Origin: Rhodoblastus sp963804045
GTDB lineage: Bacteria; Pseudomonadota; Alphaproteobacteria; Rhizobiales; Beijerinckiaceae
Assembly (NCBI GenBank): GCA_963804045.1
Contig: CAWDOR010000021.1
Location: 71,407 to 135,406 of the forward strand
Length of the DNA: 64,000 nucleotides
Direction: 5' to 3'
The position numbers and the translations under genes are program-made. Every line of letters begins with the position of its first letter. Positions within the stretch are counted from its first letter, which is position 1. Of the stretch, positions 53,759 to 61,225 are shown one piece after another. Under the pieces are notes generated by a model. That model searched no databases. It saw nothing but the letters and a program-made list of their open reading frames with translations, and was not told where the DNA came from.

Positions 53759-54870
53759 TCGCGGTCGACGTCGAATTTTCGCGCGGCGATTTTGCGCTTA
53801 AGGCGGCTTTTTCCTGCCAGTCGGAAATCACCGCGCTGTTCGGCCCCTCGGGCTCGGGCAAATCGACCCTGATCGAATTGATCTCGGGTCTGGCGCGGCC
53901 CGATCGCGGCCGGATCGAAGTGGCCGGGCGGGCGCTGGTCGATACGGATAAAGGAATTTTCGTTCCGGCGCGCAAGCGCGGCCTCGGCCTGGTGTTCCAG
54001 GACGCCCTGCTGTTTCCCCATCTCAATGTCGCGCAAAATCTGCGCTTCGCCTCTTTTTTCGCCCCGCGCGGCGCCCGCCCCATGCCTTTCGCGCGGGTGG
54101 TCGATACGCTGGGGATTGGTCATTTGATGAAGCGCCGGCCGCAGGAGCTTTCCGGCGGCGAGCGCCAGCGCGTCGGCGTCGCCCGCGCTTTGATGGCCTC
54201 GCCACGCCTGTTGCTGATGGATGAGCCTTTCGCGTCCCTCGACGTCGGCAGGCGCACCAAGGCCATGGGCCTGGTCGAACTGGCGCGCGACGAATTCGCC
54301 ACGCCCGTCGTGCTGGTCTCGCATCAGATCGAGGAGGTCATGCGCCTCGCCGGACAGGTGGTGATGATCGAGCGCGGGCGGGTGAAGGAAATCGGCCCGC
54401 CCGAGGAAATCTTCGCTTCGGCCCGCGAAGACACGCCTTCGGACCGTTTCGGCGTCGGCGCCGCGCTGACGGGCGATTTTCGCGACTATGACGCCAGCTA
54501 TGGCCTGACCCGCCTGCATCATCCCGCTGGCGACATTTTCATTCCCGATGAGCTTCCGCAGACCGAAAAAACCCGTGTCTTCATCAAAGCCGTGGATGTG
54601 GCGCTCGCCCACAAGCCGCCGCCGGAAACCTCGATCCGCACCATTTTGCGCGGCAAGGTGACGAAAATTGCGGCGAGCAAGGGGCCGCTCGCCCTGGCCA
54701 GCCTGGCGCTGGAGGGGGGCGAGACTCTCTATGCCTCGCTGACCCGCATGGCCGTGGACGAACTGGCTCTTTCGCCCGGCGCGGAGGTTTTCGCCCTGGT
54801 CAAGGCCGTGGCGCTGGACGAGCGCCAAATTGAGGCCGACGAGGTTTACAGCGGCGCGGCGCGGGCCTAA
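53755..54870 (+). CDS. modC: molybdate ABC transporter ATPase
   Basis: 371 residues. Walker A FGPSGSGKST (33-42), signature LSGGERQRVGVARALM, Walker B LLLMDEPFASLD, switch LVSHQIEEV. A C-terminal Mop/TOBE domain (ETSIRTILRGKVTKIAASKG) binds oxyanion, typical for ModC and absent from CysA-type ATPases. ATG 53755 overlaps the modB stop. It ends 10 bp before folP. Confidence 0.94.
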   Translation: MIAVDVEFSRGDFALKAAFSCQSEITALFGPSGSGKSTLIELISGLARPDRGRIEVAGRALVDTDKGIFVPARKRGLGLVFQDALLFPHLNVAQNLRFASFFAPRGARPMPFARVVDTLGIGHLMKRRPQELSGGERQRVGVARALMASPRLLLMDEPFASLDVGRRTKAMGLVELARDEFATPVVLVSHQIEEVMRLAGQVVMIERGRVKEIGPPEEIFASAREDTPSDRFGVGAALTGDFRDYDASYGLTRLHHPAGDIFIPDELPQTEKTRVFIKAVDVALAHKPPPETSIRTILRGKVTKIAASKGPLALASLALEGGETLYASLTRMAVDELALSPGAEVFALVKAVALDERQIEADEVYSGAARA

Positions 54871-54880
54871 ACCCCCGGCC

Positions 54881-55717
54881 ATGAACACATATGCCGGAAC
54901 CCGCGCCGCCGCCGACGCGCTGATCGCGCGGATCGGCGCCAAGCCTTTGCTCATGGGCATTTTGAACGTCACGCCGGATTCTTTTTCCGACGGCGGCCGT
55001 TTCCTCGACGGCGCGGCGGCGCTGGCCCAGGCGCGCGCCCTCGCCGAAGCCGGCGCCGACATGATCGACATGGGCGCGGAATCGACCCGCCCCGGCCATA
55101 CGCCGGTCACCTTGGACGAGGAATGGGCGCGGCTGGAAAAGCCGCTGACCGCGACGCTGGCGGCGCTGCGAATTCCAGTTTCGGTGGACACCACCAAGGC
55201 CGAGATCGCCCGCCGCGCCGTGGCGCTGGGCGCGGCGGCGCTGAACGACGTCTCGGGACTGCATGGCGACCCCGCCTATGCCGAAATCGCGGCGCAAAGC
55301 GGCGCGGCGCTGGTGATCATGCATTTTTGCGCCGAGGCCGATCCGGCGCGCGACATTGTCGCGGACATGAACGCATTTTTTAGCCGCGCCCTGGCGCGCG
55401 CCGAAAAAGCCGGCGTGGCCAGGGAAAAGATCATCCTCGATCCCGGCGTCGGCTTCGGCAAGACCCTTGAACAGAATCTGATCGCCGCCGCCAGCGCCGG
55501 CGTGCTGAAAAAAAGCTTCGGCCTGCCGGTTCTGGTCGGCCTTTCGCGCAAAAGTTTTATCGGCGCGCTCACCGGCGCGGCCCCGGATCGGCGGCTGGCG
55601 GGAACGCTCGCCGCCGATCTGGCGGCGCTGCGCGCCGGCGCCGATATTTTCCGCGTCCATGATGTCGCCGAACATGCGCAAGCTTTCAAGATCTGGGACG
55701 CCCTTGGCCGCGCTTGA
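54881..55717 (+). CDS. folP: dihydropteroate synthase
   Basis: 278 residues. Signatures: MGILNVTPDSFSDGGRF, IDMGAESTRPG, SVDTTKAEIAR, NDVSGLHGD, LDPGVGFGKT, and LVGLSRKSFIG. It joins p-aminobenzoate to dihydropterin pyrophosphate, and is the sulfonamide target. ATG 54881, 10 bp after modC, so probably in the same transcript. folK overlaps its end. Confidence 0.96.
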   Translation: MNTYAGTRAAADALIARIGAKPLLMGILNVTPDSFSDGGRFLDGAAALAQARALAEAGADMIDMGAESTRPGHTPVTLDEEWARLEKPLTATLAALRIPVSVDTTKAEIARRAVALGAAALNDVSGLHGDPAYAEIAAQSGAALVIMHFCAEADPARDIVADMNAFFSRALARAEKAGVAREKIILDPGVGFGKTLEQNLIAAASAGVLKKSFGLPVLVGLSRKSFIGALTGAAPDRRLAGTLAADLAALRAGADIFRVHDVAEHAQAFKIWDALGRA

Positions 55718-56201
55718 GCGAAAATATCTGGTGGGCCTGGCGCTGGGCGCCAATCTCGGCGACGCCCCCGCCAGCCTGCGCCGCGCGGTGGCGCTTTTGC
55801 GCGGGGCCGGGCTGGATTTTGTCGCGCTGTCCTCGCTTTACGCGACCAAGCCCTGGGGCGTTCTGGACCAGCCGGATTTCGTCAACGCCTGCGCCCTGGC
55901 GCGCACCGATCTGGCGCCGCCCGAACTGCTCGACCTCACCCAGGCGACCGAGCGCGACATGGGGCGCAAGCCGGGAAAACGCTGGGGTCCCCGCCTCATC
56001 GACATAGACATTCTGTTTTATCGGGATCTCGCCTGGCAGGATGAGCGCCTGACCCTGCCCCATCCGGAAATGGCGCGGCGCGCCTTCGTGATACAGCCTC
56101 TGGCTGAAATCGCGCCGGACATGCTCGTAAATGGACAGCCAATTTACCTGCTTTCCCAAAAGTTTGGTTCCGATAACGTAAAGAAGCTGACGGCTTTTTA
56201 A
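55704..56201 (+). CDS. folK: 2-amino-4-hydroxy-6-hydroxymethyldihydropteridine diphosphokinase
   Basis: About 165 residues. HPPK signatures: LVGLALGANLGDAPASLRRAV, LYATKPWGVLDQPDFVNAC, GRKPGKRWGPRLIDIDILFY, LTLPHPEMARRAFVIQPL. It activates the pterin that FolP uses. The start is uncertain: TTG 55704 leaves a compact N-terminus, while ATG 55674 or 55659 would overlap folP more. The folB gene usually found between folP and folK is absent. Confidence 0.93.
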   Translation: MAALERKYLVGLALGANLGDAPASLRRAVALLRGAGLDFVALSSLYATKPWGVLDQPDFVNACALARTDLAPPELLDLTQATERDMGRKPGKRWGPRLIDIDILFYRDLAWQDERLTLPHPEMARRAFVIQPLAEIAPDMLVNGQPIYLLSQKFGSDNVKKLTAF

Positions 56202-56220
56202 CCGTAATTTCAACCTATGG

Positions 56221-56250
56221 TTGGGTTCACCTTTCGTACTTGCCTATAAA
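56221..56250 (+). promoter_or_regulatory. candidate sigma-70 promoter for the response-regulator operon
   Basis: TTGGGT (56221-56226) and TATAAA (56245-56250) spaced 18 bp, in an AT-rich 138-bp gap after folK; 90 bp before the response-regulator start. Confidence 0.4.
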
Positions 56251-56339
56251 ATCATTTGGATACAGTGATTTAATTTCTTTCGACGACACTGGCTTCCCGA
56301 ACGTAAGGTTGCATTCGGCCAGAACAGCCGGGACAGGCA

Positions 56340-57482
56340 ATGTCGCTTATCGTTATCGTCGATGACCGCAGCATCAACCGGACAATCTACGCCAAACTGG
56401 CGCAGTCGATCGGCGCGGAGGTGGAGGCGCGCGCCTTCGCCGATCCCACCGAGGCCTTGAACTGGCTGGCGACCAACCGCGCCGACCTTGTCGTCACCGA
56501 CCATGACATGCCGCAAATCGACGGCGACGAATTCATCAGCCGCTTTCGCGCTTTGCCCGGCGCGGCCAGCGTGCCGGTGATGATGATCACCGTCAACGAC
56601 CAGCGCCAGTTGCGGCTGAGAGCGCTGGAAAGCGGCGCCAATGATTTCCTGCCTTCGCCGATCGACCATTGTGAATTCGTCATGCGCGCCCGCAATCTGC
56701 TCAAGCTGGCGCAAGCCGCCGAACCCAAAACGCTCGACAGCCCCGCTGCAAGCGAGCCCGCCCCCCTGACCGAAGCGCCGCAGCGGCGCAGCCTGCGCCT
56801 TCAGCCGCGCCTCGATCTGGCGACCGGACGGATAGCGGGCGCGCAAGTGCTGCGCGGCGACAGCCCCGCCGAACTCGCCGATCCCGAGGCGCTGCGCGCG
56901 GCGCTCGCCTGCGCCAAAGCCTTGCGCGCCCGCCGGCGCGAGCCGATCCGCTTCGCCCTCTCGGTCCATTTCGACGAGGATCGGGGCGCGGCTGCCGCGC
57001 TGCATCTCGTCGGACGGCTGGCGGAAGCCGGACTGGCGCCGCAATGGCTCGATCTGCGCTTCGCCGCCAGCGACATCATCGCCGCGCCGCGCCGCGCCGA
57101 TCTCGAAGCCATGGGCTTCGAGGCTTTGGGCGCGCGCCTCACCCTCGACCTGAGCGAAGACGAGGACTTGAACGACGCGGGCAAGGAAATTCCGGCGGCG
57201 CTCCAGAGCTTCGTCGAGAGCTGGCGGCCAAACCTGCTGTTTTCCTGCGCCGGCGAAGAGGCCCTGGCGCTGCGGCGCGCGGAGCGGCTGGCGCGCTGGC
57301 GCAATGAGCGGCCCTTGCGGCTGCTGGCGGACGCGGTTGACAGCGTCGCCTTGCTGAGGCCGCTGCGCCGGCTCGGCGTTGCCGAGGCGCAGGGCGGCTG
57401 TTTTGGCGCGCCTTTCGCGCCCGGCGAACTGCCGGGCTTGATTCCGGCGCTCGCCGCCGAACCCGCGCGGCGGCGAGCCTGA
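56340..57482 (+). CDS. response regulator with receiver and degenerate EAL-like domain
   Basis: 380 residues. The receiver has VDDRSINRTIYAKLAQSIG and Asp54 in VVTDHDMPQIDG, but the conserved Lys position reads FLPSPID, without Lys. This N-terminus resembles Rhizobiales RpfG-type regulators, which normally carry HD-GYP. Here the C-terminal half (150-370) instead reads like an EAL domain without its catalytic residues (LRLQPRLDLATGRIAGAQVLRG in place of E-A-L, and a GVAEAQGGCFGAPFAPGEL end), so c-di-GMP hydrolysis is unlikely; binding or protein contacts are possible. Two bases before the hybrid kinase gene. Confidence 0.78.
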   Translation: MSLIVIVDDRSINRTIYAKLAQSIGAEVEARAFADPTEALNWLATNRADLVVTDHDMPQIDGDEFISRFRALPGAASVPVMMITVNDQRQLRLRALESGANDFLPSPIDHCEFVMRARNLLKLAQAAEPKTLDSPAASEPAPLTEAPQRRSLRLQPRLDLATGRIAGAQVLRGDSPAELADPEALRAALACAKALRARRREPIRFALSVHFDEDRGAAAALHLVGRLAEAGLAPQWLDLRFAASDIIAAPRRADLEAMGFEALGARLTLDLSEDEDLNDAGKEIPAALQSFVESWRPNLLFSCAGEEALALRRAERLARWRNERPLRLLADAVDSVALLRPLRRLGVAEAQGGCFGAPFAPGELPGLIPALAAEPARRRA

Positions 57483-57483
57483 C

Positions 57484-59739
57484 ATGCCCCGCCGCGTCGC
57501 CAGCGCGCCACGTCGGTTGTGGTTCGCCTTTCTCCGCGCCCAGAAGGCCGGCGAAAAGGCGGTGATGCGCAACCGCCTGGCCCTGGCCGCGGCGGTCTTT
57601 TTCGGCGCGGTCGCGGCGCGCGAAGGCGGGCCGGCGGCGCAGCCCTTCTATCTCACGGGACTACCGATCCTTCTCGCTTTTCTCGCCGGCTCGGCGCTGC
57701 TCCAGGCGCATTTTTTCTGGCGGCCGGCGCCCAGCGCCGCGCGGCTGGCCATTGGCTTCGCCCTGGACTCCCTGGCCATTTCGCTCGGCCTGATTCGCGG
57801 CGGCGCGGCGGCGGCCTATCTGTTCCCGCTCTATTGGTGGCTGATTCTCGGCGCCGGCCTGCGGCTCGGCGCGAGATTTCTCGCTTTGGCGGTCAGTTGC
57901 GCCGCCATGGGCTTCGCCGCCGTGATCGTCTACACGCCCTTCTGGCGCGATCAGGATTTGCTGGCCGCCAGTCTGTTTGTCTCGATTTTCCTGCTGCCGC
58001 TCTACGGAGCCGCGCTGCTGCGCCATGTGGCGGCGGCGCGGGCCGAGGCCGAACGCGCCAATCACGCCAAGACCCTGTTCCTCGCCAGCGTCAGCCATGA
58101 ATTGCGCACGCCGTTGACCGCCATCCTCGGCCTGACCGCGCTGCTCGACAACAGCCGGCTCGACTCCGAGCAGCGCGAGATGACCCGCACGCTGGGCGAC
58201 GCCGGCAAGAGCCTGCTGTCGCAAATCGACGCGCTGCTCGGCGCGGCGCGCGACGAATGCGGCGACCCCGCGCCCCATGCCGAAAATATCGATCTGTTCG
58301 AGCTGCTGTTGTCGCTGCGCGCCATTCTCGCGGTGGAGGCCGAGCGCAAGGGCGTGCGGCTCGGACTGCTGATCGAGGCGGGAACGCCGCGCTGGCTTCG
58401 CGGCGATCCCCGCGCCTTGCGCGACATATTCCAGAATGTCGCCGGCAACGCTGTGAAATTCACGGAAACCGGCGCCGTGGCGATCCGCGTCGGCGCCCAA
58501 AGGCGGGATGACGCCTTTTTGCTGCGCGCCGAAATTCGCGACAGCGGCATAGGTCTCGATCCTCAGGCGGCGGCGCGGATTTTCGAGCCTTTCCAGCAGG
58601 CCGACGCCGGCGTCCAGGCGAAATATGGCGGCGCCGGACTCGGCCTCGCCATCGCCCGCCGGCAATTGATCGCGCTGGGCGGCGCCATCGTCTGCGACAG
58701 CCTGCCCGGCCAGGGCGCGCGATTCCGCTTCGAATGGTCGTCTCCAGCCGGCGCCGCGCCTCAGTCGGAGCCGCAAACCGACGTCCCGGGCGACCGCCGC
58801 GCGCCGCCGGTCTGCCTCGACGCCTCCGCCCCGGATTTTGACAGCCTCGCCGTCGCCCGCCAAAACGATCTGGCGGCCCTGACCGCGACCGATGACGCGC
58901 GCGGCTGGGCGGCGGCCCGCGCTGTCGCCGCCGAACTCGCCGAATTGACGGCGGCCCGGTCGCCGCCGCGCGCGCCGGCGGAGCAAAAACTCAAGATCTT
59001 GCTCGCCGAAGACAATGCGGTGAATGGCGTGGTCCTGAAAAAAATCCTCGCCGCCGCCGGCCACGAAATTCATGTGGTCAACGATGGGCTGGCGGCGCTG
59101 GCGCGAATGCTGGACGAGCGTTTCGACGTCATTCTGCTCGACTTGAACATGCCGGAACTGGGCGGCGTCGAGGCCGCGCAGATTTACGCGGGCGCCGCGC
59201 CGCGCGAGCGGGCCCCGATCCTGGCGCTGACCGCCGACGACAGTCCGGCGCGCCGCGCGCTTTGCGCCGAAGCCGGCATGGACGGCTGCCTGCCCAAGCC
59301 CATCGCGCCGGAAGCCCTGCTCGCGGCGCTGCGCCGGGCCACGAGCCGGAAAGCCGAGGGCTTGAGGCCAGAATCGCGCGAAGCGGCGGCTCTCGACGTC
59401 AGAACCGTCGCGGCGCTGCGGCGGCTCGGCGGCGACGCCTTTCTGCGGGATTTGGCGATGCTGTTCGCACGCGACGCCGCCGCCCTGGTGAACGATCTCG
59501 ATCTCAGCCTCGCCCGCGCCGACCACCCCGCCCTGCGCCGGCAGGCCCATGCGCTGGAAAGCGGCGCCGGCAATATGGGCGCGGCCGGCCTGGCCGCGCT
59601 CTGCCGCGACTGGCGGCGGATGACCGCGGCGGAGCTGATGCTCGCCGCTCCCCGCCAGGCCGCGCGACTGCGCGAAGAATGGCGGAGGACGCTGCGCGCG
59701 CTGGGCGCCGCGCTGGCCGAACGCCGCCAGGCGGCCTGA
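57484..59739 (+). CDS. RpfC-like hybrid histidine kinase (TM-HisKA-HATPase-REC-HPt)
   Basis: 751 residues. Four to six N-terminal membrane helices (about 30-180), HisKA His205 in SVSHELRTPLTAIL, N-box QNVAGNAVKFTETG, GAGLGLAIARRQL, receiver Asp553 in ILLDLNMPELGG with Lys605 in LPKPI, and a C-terminal HPt His689 in QAHALESGAGNMGA. This is the RpfC-type layout for a diffusible-signal or membrane-state phosphorelay. The start gives MPRRVASAP; M28 is an alternative. Its operon partner is the receiver-EAL protein, with no rpfF or rpfB gene nearby. Confidence 0.92.
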   Translation: MPRRVASAPRRLWFAFLRAQKAGEKAVMRNRLALAAAVFFGAVAAREGGPAAQPFYLTGLPILLAFLAGSALLQAHFFWRPAPSAARLAIGFALDSLAISLGLIRGGAAAAYLFPLYWWLILGAGLRLGARFLALAVSCAAMGFAAVIVYTPFWRDQDLLAASLFVSIFLLPLYGAALLRHVAAARAEAERANHAKTLFLASVSHELRTPLTAILGLTALLDNSRLDSEQREMTRTLGDAGKSLLSQIDALLGAARDECGDPAPHAENIDLFELLLSLRAILAVEAERKGVRLGLLIEAGTPRWLRGDPRALRDIFQNVAGNAVKFTETGAVAIRVGAQRRDDAFLLRAEIRDSGIGLDPQAAARIFEPFQQADAGVQAKYGGAGLGLAIARRQLIALGGAIVCDSLPGQGARFRFEWSSPAGAAPQSEPQTDVPGDRRAPPVCLDASAPDFDSLAVARQNDLAALTATDDARGWAAARAVAAELAELTAARSPPRAPAEQKLKILLAEDNAVNGVVLKKILAAAGHEIHVVNDGLAALARMLDERFDVILLDLNMPELGGVEAAQIYAGAAPRERAPILALTADDSPARRALCAEAGMDGCLPKPIAPEALLAALRRATSRKAEGLRPESREAAALDVRTVAALRRLGGDAFLRDLAMLFARDAAALVNDLDLSLARADHPALRRQAHALESGAGNMGAAGLAALCRDWRRMTAAELMLAAPRQAARLREEWRRTLRALGAALAERRQAA

Positions 59740-59742
59740 GGG

Positions 59743-60591
59743 CTAAAACAGGCCGGCGCGATAATCCGCATAGGCCTGCATCAGCTCGTCGCGGCTGTTC
59801 ATGACGAAGGGACCGCTCCAGGCGATGGGCTCGCCAATCGGCCGCGCCGCCAGCAACAGGGCTTTCGCGCCCGAAGCGCCGGCGCGCAAACGCGCCGCCC
59901 GGCCCGGCCCCAGCGCCGCCAGGGTCAGGCCGCGCAGAGCGAGGGGCCCGTTTTCGCCGGGCGCCTCGGCCTCCCCCTGATAAAGCACGAAAAAGCCCTC
60001 GTGGCCTTCCGGCAATTCGTGGGCGAACTCCGCGCCGGGCGCGAGGTCGAGATCGAAATAAACAGCGTCGACATGGGGGGCCTTGACTGGGCCGGCCACG
60101 CCGCCGGGGCCGACGCCCGCGATGATTTTCGCGCTAAAACCCTCGTGCGTCTCGACTGGAATTTGCGCGGCCTTGAACTCCTGGTATGCGGGCGCGGTCA
60201 TTTTCTCCGCCGCCGGGAGGTTGATCCACAGCTGGAAGCCGCGCATGAGCCCTTCGCTTTGCTCAGGCATTTCGGAATGGATCAGCCCGCGCCCGGCCTT
60301 CATCCATTGCACGTCGCCGGGCTCGATCACGCCGGAATGGCCGTGATTGTCCCAATGCCGCATTTTTCCGGCGAGCATGTAGGTGACGGTCTCGAAACCG
60401 CGATGCGGATGATCGGGAAAGCCGCCGATATAATCGCCTGGCCGTTCCGAGCCGAAGAAATCGAGCATCAGGAAGGGATCGAGCGGCGCCTGGGCGCTCG
60501 ATCCGATCAATCTGATCATTTTGACGCCGGCGCCGTCGGAAGTCGCCTCGCCATTGCTGAGGGCGACGATTTTGCGATCTGTTGAGGTCAT
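59743..60591 (-). CDS. pirin family protein
   Basis: 282 residues, bicupin. Metal-binding residues lie in FPDHPHRGFETVTYML (two His), RHWDNHGHSGVIEPGDVQWM and GLIHSEMPEQ (His and Glu). Bacterial pirins can act as quercetinases or regulators. ATG 60591 after AGGATCGCTC. It is downstream of an ArsR-family gene on the same strand with a clear palindrome in the 80-bp gap. Convergent with the hybrid kinase gene. Confidence 0.92.
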   Translation of the reverse strand: MTSTDRKIVALSNGEATSDGAGVKMIRLIGSSAQAPLDPFLMLDFFGSERPGDYIGGFPDHPHRGFETVTYMLAGKMRHWDNHGHSGVIEPGDVQWMKAGRGLIHSEMPEQSEGLMRGFQLWINLPAAEKMTAPAYQEFKAAQIPVETHEGFSAKIIAGVGPGGVAGPVKAPHVDAVYFDLDLAPGAEFAHELPEGHEGFFVLYQGEAEAPGENGPLALRGLTLAALGPGRAARLRAGASGAKALLLAARPIGEPIAWSGPFVMNSRDELMQAYADYRAGLF

Positions 60592-60653
60592 GAGCGATCC
60601 TTTACGCGACAGATTGCGACGCGGACCTGCGATCACAAGTCTTGACACCGGTC

Positions 60654-60671
60654 ATTTGCAATTTTGCAAAT
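60654..60671. promoter_or_regulatory. palindromic operator between arsR-family gene and pirin
   Basis: ATTTGCAA-TT-TTGCAAAT, two perfect 8-bp arms. The dyad ends at the base next to the regulator's stop codon (60672) and is about 63 bp before the pirin start. Size and symmetry suit a winged-helix ArsR dimer. Confidence 0.6.
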
Positions 60672-61022
60672 TCACACTTTAGGGGGGAGCGGGCAAAAAT
60701 TCTCGTAAAGCACCGCGATCAGCTTTTCCACGCGCGCGTCGGCGAGAGCGTAGCGGATGCTCTGGCCGTCGCGCGTGGCGCTCACCAGGCCGTCCTTGCG
60801 CAACAGCGCCAGATGCTGGGAAATCGAACTCTGCCGCGCTGCGAGCTTGTCGGTGATCTCGCCAACCGTGACCTCGCCATCGGCGAGCAGGCATAAAATG
60901 CGCAGCCGAACCGGATTGGCCAGCGATTTGAGGAATTCGCTCGCCTGATCGGCGGCGGCCGCCAGAGCGACGGGGTCGCTGAGGGCGTTCATTTCATCCG
61001 GAATTTTCGTAGCGCAGGACAT
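60672..61022 (-). CDS. ArsR/SmtB family transcriptional regulator
   Basis: About 116 residues. Winged helix with FLKSLANPVRLRILCLLADGEVTVGEI and recognition helix RQSSISQHLALLRKDGLVS, then RDGQSIRYAL. Cys near the N-terminus (MSCATK) and CP near the C-terminus (ENFCPLPP) could be redox or metal sensors, but the SmtB alpha5 His/Asp set is not obvious. ATG 61022 or ATG 60992 may be the start. It probably regulates the downstream pirin gene and itself. Confidence 0.88.
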   Translation of the reverse strand: MSCATKIPDEMNALSDPVALAAAADQASEFLKSLANPVRLRILCLLADGEVTVGEITDKLAARQSSISQHLALLRKDGLVSATRDGQSIRYALADARVEKLIAVLYENFCPLPPKV

Positions 61023-61225
61023 GACCATCGATCCGCGCCAATTCCTCAAGCGTGGAAAGGGCGTCCAGGCATGGTTTCCCAGGCGGGGCCTTCTGTCAAT
61101 TGCGACGGGTCCGATCGCAGGCGAATTCGTCCTGAATTTATCCACAAGCCTCGCTTTGACGCGGTTTCGGGCGCAAGTTACAAGCGCGCCCCGCCATTTG
61201 ACCTGACCGAATCGAGCCCGTCGCC

